Below, in pieces: positions 51,294 through 60,991 of a DNA stretch of 64,000 bases (within the stretch, counting starts at the first letter, position 1; each line of letters begins with the position of its first letter). Both the position numbers and the translations under genes were made by a program. This DNA is from JAPSGB01 sp963775185 (lineage in GTDB: Bacteria; Myxococcota_A; Polyangia; Polyangiales; Polyangiaceae). The notes under the pieces are model-generated. The model was not told the origin of the DNA. It ran no database searches and saw only the letters and a program-made list of their open reading frames with translations. The stretch is taken from assembly GCA_963775185.1 (NCBI GenBank), contig CAVZIE010000006.1, positions 310,001-374,000 of the forward strand, written 5' to 3'.

Positions 51294-52259
51294 TCAGAGC
51301 GGGACCGGGACGCGCGCGACGACGTCGCGCACGGCGGCCTCCGCCTCCTCACGGGTCGGGACGTAACCCTCGGCGTGGGCCGCCAGGCGTACGCGGTGCG
51401 CGAGCAGCGGGACCGCCAGGTCGTGGATGTCGTCGGCGATGCAATAGCGGCGACCTTGCAGCAGCGCGCGTGCGCGCGCGGCCCGCGAGAGGTTCATGCC
51501 CGCGCGCGTGGACGCGCCGAGTGCCAACGCCGGCGTCGAGCGCGTCGCCGTGATCAAGGCTTGCAGATACGTTCCCAGGGCGCTGTCGATCGGCACGCGG
51601 TCGACCTGGCACTGCAGCTCGACCAGCGACTGCGGATCGAGCACGGTGGGGACGTTCTTCACGCGGTCTGCCTCGGGGTCGAGCATCAGGCGCGTCTCGA
51701 CCTGAGGCGGCGGATAGCCGATCCGGATCCGCACCATGAAGCGGTCCAGCTGCGATTCCGGCAGCGGGAACGTGCCTGTGAAGTCCTGCGGGTTCTGCGT
51801 CGCGACGACGAGAAACGGTTCGGGGAGCGGGATCGTCTTGCCGTCGAGGGAGACTTGGCCGTCGTTCATCGCTTCCAGCAGCGCCGACTGCGTGCGCGGG
51901 CTCGCGCGGTTGATTTCGTCGGCGAGCAGCACGTTCGCGAAGATCGGTCCTTGGCGCAGCACGAACTGGCTGGTGCGTTGGTCGTAGACGGAGACTCCGA
52001 GAACGTCGCTCGGCAACAGATCGCTGGTGAACTGCACGCGGCGCATGTCGCCGCCGACGGCCTTGGCGAGCGCGCGCGCCAACGTGGTCTTGCCGACCCC
52101 AGGCACGTCTTCGATCAAGACGTGGCCCCGCGCCAGCAGCGCGACGAGCGCCAACTCGACGGCCGCCGGCTTGCCTTCAAGGGCCGTTTCCACGGCGCGT
52201 GTGAGCTCTACCAGCCTCTCGATCGGCTCTGCGTCTACCACGACGGCAGAAGAAGACAT
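51294..52259 (-). CDS. MoxR-family AAA+ ATPase
   Basis: The 321-residue ATPase has Walker A LIEDVPGVGKTTLARALA, Walker B VLLADEINRASP, sensor 1 FLVVATQNPQDF and arginine finger QLDRFMVRI. MoxR proteins act as chaperones that activate partner complexes; the DUF58 and transglutaminase genes that follow are its usual partners. ATG 52257-52259 was chosen; an upstream in-frame ATG at 52268 is also possible. It is divergent from the ABC ATPase gene, with 156 bases between the starts. Confidence 0.93.
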   Translation of the reverse strand: MSSSAVVVDAEPIERLVELTRAVETALEGKPAAVELALVALLARGHVLIEDVPGVGKTTLARALAKAVGGDMRRVQFTSDLLPSDVLGVSVYDQRTSQFVLRQGPIFANVLLADEINRASPRTQSALLEAMNDGQVSLDGKTIPLPEPFLVVATQNPQDFTGTFPLPESQLDRFMVRIRIGYPPPQVETRLMLDPEADRVKNVPTVLDPQSLVELQCQVDRVPIDSALGTYLQALITATRSTPALALGASTRAGMNLSRAARARALLQGRRYCIADDIHDLAVPLLAHRVRLAAHAEGYVPTREEAEAAVRDVVARVPVPL

Positions 52260-52415
52260 CGTTCGCATCGTAGCATGGGGCCCGCCAGGGGCCGCTCTAT
52301 GGAACCGACAGGGGGGCGCGGCATTTGGGGCAGGGCCCGGTCGAGGGCCGAAGGCCTGTTCATCTGACGGGGTACGGGCGGCGGTTGGCGCCTGATTTCG
52401 TGGTATCGAGGGCGC

Positions 52416-53057
52416 GTGCAGGCCATCGAGCGGATCGTGGTTCGGGGTGTGACGCGGATGTTTGGCGCGACGCCGGCGTTGCGAGGGGTGAGCGCCACGT
52501 TCGAGGCCGGCACGATCACATTTCTCGAGGGTCCGAACGGCGCGGGCAAGTCCACGTTGCTCGCCGTCGTCGGCACCACGTTGCGCCCGAACACCGGCTC
52601 GGTGGCGTACGAGCCGCTCGGGGATTCGGCGGATCTCGCGCGGGCGCACATCGGCTGGGTTTCCCACGAGAGTCACGCCTACCGCGAGCTTACCGCGCGG
52701 CAGAACGTGGAGCTCGCCGCGCGGGTGTACGGCGTGGATCCGCGGGAGGCGTGGCAGCGTACCAGCGCGCGGGTCGGCGCGGAGCAGCTCGCCGATCGGG
52801 CGGTCGGGACGCTGTCACGCGGCCAACGGCAGCGGATCGCGCTGGCGCGTGCTCTGGTGCACGCGCCGTCGGTCTTGCTGCTCGACGAGCCGTGGTCCGG
52901 GCTGGACGTCGCGAGCGGGGAGCGGCTCGAGCGCATCGTGGTCGAGGAGGCGGAGCAGGGCGCGATTGTCGTGGTGGTCAGCCACTCGCAGCGTCTGGCC
53001 GAGCGCCTCGCGGGCGTCCGCGTTCGGCTCGAGAACGGGCGCGTCGTTTCGAAGTAG
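52416..53057 (+). CDS. ABC transporter ATP-binding protein, CcmA-like, orphan
   Basis: The 213-residue protein is a stand-alone ATPase domain with Walker A LEGPNGAGKSTLLAVVG, signature LSRGQRQRIALARAL, and Walker B VLLLDEPWSGLD. Its compact form (no C-terminal extension) and SHESHAY/Q-loop region are like CcmA of the haem-exporter type, but no permease or cytochrome-maturation gene is adjacent. A GTG at 52416 gives VQAIERIVVRGVTRMFG. It may act with a permease encoded elsewhere. Several c-type cytochromes are encoded in the window. Confidence 0.85.
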   Translation: MQAIERIVVRGVTRMFGATPALRGVSATFEAGTITFLEGPNGAGKSTLLAVVGTTLRPNTGSVAYEPLGDSADLARAHIGWVSHESHAYRELTARQNVELAARVYGVDPREAWQRTSARVGAEQLADRAVGTLSRGQRQRIALARALVHAPSVLLLDEPWSGLDVASGERLERIVVEEAEQGAIVVVVSHSQRLAERLAGVRVRLENGRVVSK

Positions 53058-53063
53058 CGTTGC

Positions 53064-53758
53064 TCAGCCGCGGCCGGTCGTCGCGCCGACGAGTGCTTGC
53101 ACGAGCGACGCCGGCGCCGCGCCGGCGTCGCGTGGTAGCTCGACGATCGGGACCGTGAGGCCGACGGCGCGGAGTTCGTCGGCGTTTCCGCCGGTGCTCG
53201 CGTCGGGGGGTCGGGCGCCGCAGAGCAGGAGCAGGTCGGGGACGCGTCCGGCTGCGCGCATCGCGCCTGTGGTCGCGACGACATCGTGGATGACGCCGAG
53301 GGAGTCGGGCGCCACGAGCACCCACAGCGCGTTGGGTCCGAGCGCGCGCGAGAGATCGACGTTCGTCTCGTTGGGGCTCAGCGGGCTGAAGGCGCCGCCA
53401 GCCGTCTCCACGATGCACCAGCCGCCAGCGGTGTAGTGTAGTGTATGGCTGTGAATGGTCTCCGCGATGTCGGTCGCGGAGACGCGGCGGTCGTCGGGTG
53501 TTGCGGCGCGGAAGGGCGAGACCGGCGTGCGGAATGCGTAGAACGGGTGCGGTCTCGGCGGCGTGCAGCGGTGGGCCACGCTCTCGAGCGCGGCGGCGTC
53601 GGAGCCAGGCGGCGGGGCCCCGTCGGCATTGCGCTCGATTCCGGTTTCGACGGGCTTGAGCGCCAGCACGTGGGCGCGCGGGTCGTGTTCCACCAGGGCG
53701 CGGGCGATGGCGACGCTGGCGAACGTCTTTCCCACCGCGGTTCCGGTTCCGAGGATGA

Positions 53759-53771
<13 letters not shown>
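53064..53771 (-). CDS. bioD: Dethiobiotin synthetase
   Basis: The 235-residue enzyme has the P-loop IVILGTGTAVGKTFASVAIA (Asp of the usual GTDT replaced by Gly), KPVETGIE, the substrate segment WCIVETAGGAFSPLSPNETN, and LWVLVAPDSLGVIHDV. It makes dethiobiotin from DAPA, CO2 and ATP, the third biotin step. The ATG lies within the end of bioF (13-base overlap, other frame), so bioF and bioD are co-translated. The stop converges on the ABC gene. Confidence 0.9.
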
Positions 53772-54880
<1,109 letters not shown>

Positions 54881-55040
54881 GTGGCCGCGGTTCTAGCAGG
54901 ACCCGACCCAGCGCGGCAGGGGGCAGCGGCGAAACCCAGCGCAACTCGCCCCACTGGCGCGCTGGGGGCGGCAAAACGACCGCTTGACCTCTCGCCAACG
55001 CGGGCCGAGGCGGGGTGAACCCGCGGCCAACACCAGACAA

Positions 55041-55174
55041 CCGAGGAGCTCTACCACATAAAAACGCTAACATATTACTATATTCTTAATACTTCTAAAG
55101 ACTTACAAGCCATCAAATGCCGTTCCGCAAAACGCGCAGAGACATAAAAACTACGGCATACTTCTAAAGTCGCG
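55041..55174. promoter_or_regulatory. AT-rich intergenic patch with a 12-bp direct repeat
   Basis: The sequence between about 55050 and 55170 is strongly AT-rich in an otherwise ~70% GC region. It carries ATACTTCTAAAG twice, at 55089-55100 and 55158-55169, the second ending six bases before the TetR start. The likely role is promoter and operator for the divergent bioF and TetR genes; -10-like TATTCT and TATAGT strings occur. The remaining part of the 294-base gap is ordinary GC-rich sequence. Confidence 0.6.
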
Positions 55175-55804
55175 ATGTCCGAAGCCGCACACGTCGACTC
55201 CCAAGCGCCGCGCCGTGCGCCGCGCCGCGGACGCTATGACCGCGACGCGTCCCCCGAGCAGCGGCGGACCGAGCAGCACCGGCGCTTGCTCGATGCGACC
55301 GCGACGGTGATGGCGCACGCCGGCGCGCGCGCAACGGCCACGGCCGTCGTGCGCGCGGCGCGCGTCGGCCGGAACACGTTCTACGAGCACTTCACGAACC
55401 TGGACTCCGCGATCGCCGAGGTGTCGCGGCTTGCGATCGCCGACATGGAGAACGAGATCCGTGACGCCCTGGTCGACGCGCTGACGCCCATCGAACGGAT
55501 CCGCGCGCTCGCACACGCGTGGATCACGACGGTCGATGCGCGCCCGGAGCTGGCCCGCGCGTTGTTGCGCCGTCACGGCGAAAGCGAGAGCACGGACCTG
55601 TCGTATGCCGGGGCGCTGTTCCGGAAGTTGCTGGACGGGGTAATCGCCGAGGCGCGTCGCGCGTCTGCGATCACGCCGCTCGCCGACGAGCGGCGCGTCG
55701 TCGTCATGAGCGCCGTCGCGGAGACGCTCGCTCGTGAACATCTCCGCAGCGCCGCCGAGGACGCCGAGCTACTCGCGGATCTGCTCGTCCGTGCGTTCAG
55801 GTAA
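55175..55804 (+). CDS. TetR-family transcriptional regulator
   Basis: The 209-residue protein has an N-terminal TetR helix-turn-helix (RRLLDATATVMAHAGARATA, then AVVRAARVGRNTFYEHFTNL) and a helical C-terminal ligand domain (ITTVDARPELARALLRRHGE). ATG 55175 starts 6 bases after the second direct repeat in the AT-rich patch, so autoregulation is likely. It is divergent from bioF. The ligand and the regulated genes are not evident. Confidence 0.88.
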   Translation: MSEAAHVDSQAPRRAPRRGRYDRDASPEQRRTEQHRRLLDATATVMAHAGARATATAVVRAARVGRNTFYEHFTNLDSAIAEVSRLAIADMENEIRDALVDALTPIERIRALAHAWITTVDARPELARALLRRHGESESTDLSYAGALFRKLLDGVIAEARRASAITPLADERRVVVMSAVAETLAREHLRSAAEDAELLADLLVRAFR

Positions 55805-55983
55805 GCGTGCGCCGACCAGCCTTGCTGTCGGTTGTCAACTCTCGAAATGCCGCGAACGGGTGCGCTAACTGTGGGCAAGTCGTGGACATCCTGCCGCCTT
55901 CCGCGACCTGAAGCGCGCAAGAGATTGCCAGGACGGCAGTGTGCCATTTCCATGAATCGCGACGGGTGCTACCGTCGCCGACG

Positions 55984-56322
55984 ATGAACCGCGCGCCGGT
56001 CGAGCTCCGGGTTGGCGGACAGACGTACCGCGTCGTCGCTTCTGCTGAAGAGGCGGAAGTGCGTCGACTGGCGGGCGTCGTCGACGCGCGGCTGCGCGAG
56101 CTCGTCGGTCCGGGGCGCGCCATCACGCCGCAAGCGATGTTGCTCGTCGCGCTCGCGCTCGCGCACGACGTCGAGGAAGAGCGCGAGAAGCGACTGCACG
56201 TCGAGCAACGCTCGAAGGAAGCGTTCACCGCGCTGCTGCAGCGCATCGATGCTGCCCTCGAGGCCGCCGACGCGCCCGAGGGCAACGTCGTGGTCGAACC
56301 CGAGTCGCCGCTACCCCGATAG
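55984..56322 (+). CDS. zapA: Cell division protein ZapA
   Basis: The 112-residue protein has the ZapA pattern: VELRVGGQTYRVVASAEEAE, a long central helix (VVDARLRELVGPGRAITPQA), and a C-terminal coiled coil (EEEREKRLHVEQRSKEAFTA). ZapA stabilises FtsZ bundling at midcell. An upstream in-frame GTG at 55939 would add 15 residues; the ATG is preferred. It is convergent with the secreted-protein gene at 56347. Confidence 0.88.
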   Translation: MNRAPVELRVGGQTYRVVASAEEAEVRRLAGVVDARLRELVGPGRAITPQAMLLVALALAHDVEEEREKRLHVEQRSKEAFTALLQRIDAALEAADAPEGNVVVEPESPLPR

Positions 56323-56346
56323 CGCGGCGCCGCAGCGACGCGCGCC

Positions 56347-56913
56347 TCACTCCTCGTCGGGCGGCCCGCGCAACCACTCGTAGCCGAGCAGGAACGGCAG
56401 CGCGATCGCGAGCGCGTCGACCTGTGCCGCGATCACGAACGTGGTCTCGTGCGTCTCGCCCAACCCGTACTGCGCGCCGATCAGCAGCCCGCCGGCCATG
56501 ATGTAGCTCGAGTGGAAGTTGTAGCTGCGGCTGCCGATGAACAGCCAGCTGGAGACGCCGGGCTCCCAGCCGACGTCGCTCTTGCGCGCGTAGCCCCCGG
56601 CGGAGAGCCCGATCGGGATGTACGAGGTGATCGGAAGGAGCACCGTGCCACCGCCGCCGAGTCTCAGATCGTCGAAGCCGGCCGTGGTCACGTCCACGTA
56701 CGGACCGACGCCGATGTCCGAGTACCGCGAGCGCCCGAACAGCACGTCCCCGCGCACGCCGTTGTACCAACAGGTGTGCTGCCACCACGACTGGTGCGTG
56801 CCGACGCCGCACACGCCCGTGACCAGGCTTGCGTTCCACTGGGGGTCGGCTGCCGCCGGGACGCTCAGCGTGGCGGCAAGAGCGACGCCGGCAAAGACAA
56901 CCCATCGGCGCAT
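56347..56913 (-). CDS. Secreted protein, probable small outer-membrane barrel
   Basis: The 188-residue protein has a Sec signal peptide (VALAATLSVPAAADP) and a mature part of alternating hydrophobic and polar residues with many Gly and aromatics (YIPIGLSAGGYARKSDVGWE, SWLFIGSRSYNFHSSYIMAG), consistent with a small beta-barrel. Two cysteines in CGVGTHQSWWQHTC may form a disulfide. Its end FLLGYEWLRGPPDEE lacks the usual terminal Phe. No family is recognised. Confidence 0.65.
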   Translation of the reverse strand: MRRWVVFAGVALAATLSVPAAADPQWNASLVTGVCGVGTHQSWWQHTCWYNGVRGDVLFGRSRYSDIGVGPYVDVTTAGFDDLRLGGGGTVLLPITSYIPIGLSAGGYARKSDVGWEPGVSSWLFIGSRSYNFHSSYIMAGGLLIGAQYGLGETHETTFVIAAQVDALAIALPFLLGYEWLRGPPDEE

Positions 56914-56961
56914 CGCCGAGACGCTACTACATCAGCGCCGCGCCCTGCGAGTGCGCGGCGA

Positions 56962-57705
56962 TCAGAAGGCCGACGCCGGCGGTACGCACGCCGGATTGCC
57001 GACGCACAAGCGGCAGTCGACCGCCGCGTCCTGACCGAACGTGCACGGAGTGGTGGTAGGTGGATCGCCGGTGCAGCGGGTCTTGATCAGCGGATCGAGC
57101 GCCTTCGACGGGAAGCTGACCAGGCAGCCGTAGCAGATCTTGATCGGGAACGTGAGCGAGCTCGAGGTGATCGACGTGCCGCCCAGCGTGTCGCCGAACA
57201 CGCTGACGGTGACGATGACCTCGCCGTTGGTCGGAAGGTAGGGCTGACCGCCGACCGTCACGTTGTTCACGCCGGGGATGAGATCGACGGCGACCAGCCC
57301 GTAGCCGGGCGTGTCACCCAACGAAGGATCGACGAAGCCGGTGGCCGTGGTGGAAAAGCTGAAGGCAGCGCCGGTCGCCGCCGGGTTCGAAATCGTCACC
57401 ACCGCGCCGCGGATCGTGATGCGGTTCGGCTCGGTCCTGATCTGGGTGCGCGAACCGCGCGCCACGAGCTGGTTGCCGACCAGCAAGAAGCCCGTGTACG
57501 TCGACGTAAACGCCGTGTCGAGGTAGCCGTACGCGAGATACGTGTTCGCGGGGTCGGCCTTCGGTGTACAGCTCGACGCGTCCGCCGAGACCACACCGCG
57601 GACGAACAGCATGCTGTTGTTGTCCGCGCAACCGGCGGACAGGACAAGCCCGCCAAGCGCGAGCAAAGCAGCAGAAAACAGGTGCCTGGGTTGCAACCGA
57701 CGCAT
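56962..57705 (-). CDS. Lipoprotein of unknown function
   Basis: The 247-residue protein has a signal peptide with lipobox LSAGC. The mature domain is rich in Thr, Val and Gly (YLDTAFTSTYTGFLLVGNQL, ITIRGAVVTISNPAATGAAF) and looks beta-rich. Five or six cysteines occur near the C-terminus (ICYGCLVSFP, RCTGDPPTTTPC, DCRLCVGNPAC). ATG 57703-57705. It lies upstream of the other secreted-protein gene on the same strand (48-base gap), so they may be cotranscribed. Confidence 0.7.
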   Translation of the reverse strand: MRRLQPRHLFSAALLALGGLVLSAGCADNNSMLFVRGVVSADASSCTPKADPANTYLAYGYLDTAFTSTYTGFLLVGNQLVARGSRTQIRTEPNRITIRGAVVTISNPAATGAAFSFSTTATGFVDPSLGDTPGYGLVAVDLIPGVNNVTVGGQPYLPTNGEVIVTVSVFGDTLGGTSITSSSLTFPIKICYGCLVSFPSKALDPLIKTRCTGDPPTTTPCTFGQDAAVDCRLCVGNPACVPPASAF

Positions 57706-57835
57706 ATCGACCTCGAGGTTCCGGGAGCGCGAGCAGATGCCGAAGCTCCCAAGTCGAAGTCTATCGGGCGGACGCTTGCAGCGCCAAGATTACGCAAGGG
57801 TCCCCGCTTATCGAAGTGAAGCGCTGGTCGTATGC

Positions 57836-59440
57836 TCAGCTGAGCCGGCGCATCGCTTCGCACACGCGCTCGACCTCGAGGCTCACCGTCTCCACTGCCC
57901 CGGGCGCTCTCGCGGCGACGAACCGCAGACGTGCACCGGCGCGCTTCTTGTCGCGCCCGACGAGCGTGGCGGCTTCCGCCAGCGGCTCGCCCTCGAGCGC
58001 GTGCGGCAGACCCAGCGCTGCGAGCAACGCGACGACTCGCGCCGTCAAATCCGACGGAGTAATGCCGAGCGTCTCGCCGATCCGTAGCGCGGCGACCAGC
58101 CCGAGCGACACAGCCTCGCCGTGCGTGAGGCGCGTGTACCCGCCGTGGGCCTCGAGCGCGTGTCCGATGGTGTGGCCGAGATTGAGCGTCGCGCGCACGC
58201 CGCTCTCGCGTTCGTCGAGGCCGACGACACGGGCCTTCACCCGCACACAGCGACGCACGATGTCGGAGATCAGCGCCGGATCACGCGCCGCGATGCGCGC
58301 GCCCTCGGTCTCGAGCAGCGACAGCAGCTCCGGATCGCCGATCAGCGCCGTCTTGACCACCTCCGAGAGCGCGCTGGAAAAGCCGCGCGCGGGCTCGGTG
58401 CGCAGCAGATCGACGTCGCACACGACGCCTCGCGGCTGCCAGAACGCGCCGACGCAGTTCTTCGCGTCGGCGAGATCCACGGCGGTCTTGCCGCCAACCG
58501 ACGCATCCACCATCGAGAGCAATGTCGTCGGGACGCACACCCACGGGACGCCGCGCATCCAGGTCGCGGCGGCGAACCCGGTGATGTCGCTGGCGACGCC
58601 GCCGCCGAGCGCCACGAGCACGCTGCCGCGATCCAGGCCCGCGTCGAGCGCCGCCCGCCAGATGCGTTCAACCGACCCGATGTGCTTGTGCTCCTCCCCG
58701 GGCTCGAGAACGAAACGCGTCACAGCCGCGGAAGCCGCCGAGAGTGCGCGGAGCGCGGCGTCGCCGTGGTGGGCGTCCACGTTGCGATCGGTCACCATCA
58801 GCGTCGCGGTAGCGCCGACGAGGAGCGATGCCGCGCGAAACGCGCCGGCGCCCTGGACGACCTCGACGTTGTAGGTTCGCTCGCCGGCGGCAACAGCGAT
58901 CGGATCGCGCGCGCACAGCTCGGCGATCTGGGCCGCGATCGCGTCCGGAGCGCGGCCGTCGGTCGGAATGCGCGCGTGCGCTTCGAGATACGCCTCGCGC
59001 CTCTGCTCGAGAAGCTCCCCCACGCGCGCGGCTGGATCGGAAACGTCGAGTAGCGGCCGCCCGCCCTGTGCGGTGGCGCGCTGGACAATCTCTCCGACCG
59101 ACGCCTCGAGCACGACAACGACCGCGCGATCGAGGGCGTCCAGCCGCCGCGCGCGATCCAGCAACGCGCCACCGCCGACCGCCACTACGGGAGCGTCGGA
59201 CCGACCGAGCGCGCGCTCGACGGCATCGTGCTCCAGTGCCCGGAAGGCCGCCTCGCCCCGCTCCCGGAAAACCGCGGACACCGACGCCCCGGCCGTCTCC
59301 TCGATGTCGCGGTCCAGATCGACGAACGGCCGTCCGAGCCGCTCGGCGACAAGCCGCCCGACGGTGGACTTCCCCGTTGCCATGAAGCCGTTGAGCACGA
59401 CTGGGCGCGAGGTGAGGGCGATCCGGCCGGACGTTTTCAT
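57836..59440 (-). CDS. aroKB: Fused shikimate kinase and 3-dehydroquinate synthase
   Basis: The 534-residue protein joins two shikimate-pathway enzymes. Residues ~1-175 are shikimate kinase (P-loop VLNGFMATGKSTVGRL, PFVDLDRDIEETAG, AVGGGALLD). Residues ~185-534 are dehydroquinate synthase (LEPGEEHKHIG, LVALGGGVASDITGFAAATW, ALSEVVKTALIGDPELL, NLGHTIGHALEAHGGYTRLT). Zn and NAD-binding segments are intact. An AroK-AroB fusion is known from Thermotoga. Start ATG 59438-59440. Upstream is repeat-rich DNA. Confidence 0.93.
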   Translation of the reverse strand: MKTSGRIALTSRPVVLNGFMATGKSTVGRLVAERLGRPFVDLDRDIEETAGASVSAVFRERGEAAFRALEHDAVERALGRSDAPVVAVGGGALLDRARRLDALDRAVVVVLEASVGEIVQRATAQGGRPLLDVSDPAARVGELLEQRREAYLEAHARIPTDGRAPDAIAAQIAELCARDPIAVAAGERTYNVEVVQGAGAFRAASLLVGATATLMVTDRNVDAHHGDAALRALSAASAAVTRFVLEPGEEHKHIGSVERIWRAALDAGLDRGSVLVALGGGVASDITGFAAATWMRGVPWVCVPTTLLSMVDASVGGKTAVDLADAKNCVGAFWQPRGVVCDVDLLRTEPARGFSSALSEVVKTALIGDPELLSLLETEGARIAARDPALISDIVRRCVRVKARVVGLDERESGVRATLNLGHTIGHALEAHGGYTRLTHGEAVSLGLVAALRIGETLGITPSDLTARVVALLAALGLPHALEGEPLAEAATLVGRDKKRAGARLRFVAARAPGAVETVSLEVERVCEAMRRLS

Positions 59441-59521
59441 ATCGGGCGACGATTGTGCAACGCGCCCCGGGCGACCGCACGAAATCCCAGCGGCGAAGCG
59501 TCGGCGCCGACTCTTCTGCTG

Positions 59522-59746
59522 GAATGTCGGCCCGGCGCGGAACCGCGCGGTCAGGTCGCCGCACCAGCGCGGTCCGGCCGCCGTCGCGCCCGGGTAGCGC
59601 CGGTACAGTCGCGGCGTCAGGCGACGTATCCGCGGGGTGCTGCGGTGGCGGCGGGGTTGTTCCGCGGGTGCTGCGGTGGCACCGGGGTTGTTCCAAGATG
59701 GGTGCGGGCGTCGCGCCCCGGGTGTTTCCGCGCCGGGCCGGCATCC
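59522..59746. repeat. R1 repeat pair (arms 59522-59544 and 59722-59746)
   Basis: Left arm TGTCGGCCCGGCGCGGAACC and right arm TTTCCGCGCCGGGCCGGCAT are inverted and about 180 bases apart. The substitution GGCCC/GGGCC is compensatory between the arms, which keeps pairing. Confidence 0.75.
59632..59694. repeat. 31-bp tandem duplication
   Basis: Two units each contain GGGTGCTGCGGTGGC, two or three variable bases, and CGGGGTTGTTCC. They lie inside the R1-bounded interval. No coding function is apparent. Confidence 0.75.
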
Positions 59747-59820
59747 TCCTGGAACGACGGTCGCGATGTCCGGGAGGTTCCTGGCGGCTGGCCGGTGGGA
59801 TCTGCCAGGATCGGTTTGCG

Positions 59821-60117
59821 ATGCACGGGCTCGAGATCCGGGAGAAGGACGGCGCGCTGCGGGTGCGCGTCCACGTCAAGCCGCGGGCGTCGCGGAGCCG
59901 GATCGTCGGAGAGCGGGACGGGACGCTGGAGGTCGCGGTGGCCGCGCCGCCGGTCGACGGCGAAGCGAACGCCGAGTTGGTGCGGACCGTCGCGCGACAG
60001 CTGGGCGTGCCGCGAGGTGCCGTGACGGTGGTCATGGGAGCCACCGGCCGGACCAAGCTGTTGGCGATCGCGGGCATCGACGAAGCGACCTTGCGCGCGC
60101 GGCTCGGCGCTGGGTGA
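59821..60117 (+). CDS. DUF167 (YggU-like) protein
   Basis: The 98-residue protein matches the DUF167/YggU family: VRVHVKPRASRSRIVGERDG, VAVAAPPVDGEANAELVRTV and the segment GATGRTKLLAIAGI. Family members have a mixed alpha/beta fold with unknown biochemical role. ATG 59821 is preceded by the R1 pair; dapF starts 70 bases after its stop in the same direction. Confidence 0.85.
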   Translation: MHGLEIREKDGALRVRVHVKPRASRSRIVGERDGTLEVAVAAPPVDGEANAELVRTVARQLGVPRGAVTVVMGATGRTKLLAIAGIDEATLRARLGAG

Positions 60118-60187
60118 CGGGAGGCCACTGCGGCCCGCACCCGCTGGCGGGCCGGGGGGCGGCAAAGCGAGGTATGCTTGGCGAGCG

Positions 60188-60991
60188 ATGACGCCCATGG
60201 CGTTCGACAAGTACGAAGGGCTGGGCAACGACTTCGTCGTCGTCGAGGCGACCGCCGAGTGGACCGATGCCTCCCGCGCGGTGCGCTTGTGCGATCGCCA
60301 CTTCGGGATCGGCGCGGACGGCGTGCTGCTGGTGTTGCCGCCGACCAGCGCCGAGGCGCGCGCGCGCATGGTGGTGCAGAACGCCGACGGAAGTCGTCCC
60401 GAGATGTGCGGGAATGGGCTGCGCTGCGTGGCGCTGCACCTGGCGCGTCGGGACAACGCCGGTGGCGCGACGTACGTGGTGGACACGGACGCCGGGCCGC
60501 TGGTGTGCGAAGTCGATCGCGACGGCGATATCGCCCAGGTCGCGGTGGACATGGGCCGCGGGAAGCCCGAGGGCGAGCACCGGAGCGAGCACGAGGGGCG
60601 CGAGATCCGGTTCAGGCGCGTGTCGATGGGCAACCCCCACGCGATCGTGTTCGACGCTGGCTACAGCGAGGACGACATCGACCGCATCGGACCGCGGGTC
60701 TCGAGCGAGATCCCGGGCGGCTGCAACGTCGAGTTCGCGACGCGCAAGGGCGCGCGGCACATCGAGCTGGTGGTGTGGGAGCGCGGCGTGGGCCGCACGC
60801 TCGCGTGCGGGACGGGAGCCGCGGCCACGGCGGTCGCGGCGGCGCTGGCGGGTCACGCGCCGTTCGGCGAGCCGCTCAGCATCGACTTGCCCGGCGGCAC
60901 GCTGGAGGTCGCGGTCGAGCCGGAGACGCTCGCGGTGCGCGTTCGTGGGCCTGCGCGCCGGGTGTTCGCGGGTCAGGTGTGGAACGCGTGA
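60188..60991 (+). CDS. dapF: Diaminopimelate epimerase
   Basis: The 267-residue enzyme keeps both catalytic cysteines: EMCGNGLRCVALHLA and LACGTGAAATAVAAAL, with GLGNDFVVVEA near the start. It converts LL- to meso-diaminopimelate for lysine and peptidoglycan synthesis. ATG 60188 begins MTPMAFDKYEG; a second Met (PMAF) four residues on is also possible. Its TGA overlaps a GTG (GTGA, 60988-60991) that probably starts the next gene. Confidence 0.93.
   Translation: MTPMAFDKYEGLGNDFVVVEATAEWTDASRAVRLCDRHFGIGADGVLLVLPPTSAEARARMVVQNADGSRPEMCGNGLRCVALHLARRDNAGGATYVVDTDAGPLVCEVDRDGDIAQVAVDMGRGKPEGEHRSEHEGREIRFRRVSMGNPHAIVFDAGYSEDDIDRIGPRVSSEIPGGCNVEFATRKGARHIELVVWERGVGRTLACGTGAAATAVAAALAGHAPFGEPLSIDLPGGTLEVAVEPETLAVRVRGPARRVFAGQVWNA

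Larger units (their letters stand above)
59441..59820. other. Intergenic region of repeats
   Basis: The 380 bases between the aroKB start and the DUF167 start hold an R1 arm (59522-59544), a 31-bp tandem duplication (59632-59694), and an opposing R1 arm (59722-59746). No gene or clear promoter element was seen; the aroKB and DUF167 promoters should both lie here. Confidence 0.65.

Noticed and set aside
52260..52415. Regulatory site between the MoxR and ABC genes
   Set aside because: No palindrome, riboswitch-like fold or consensus promoter stood out in this divergent gap.
55805..55983. 6S RNA gene next to zapA, as in some proteobacteria
   Set aside because: The gap is upstream of zapA, only 179 bases, and I could not draw the long bulged hairpin. 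A weak CTGCCG/CGGCAG stem near 55892-55940 is not enough.
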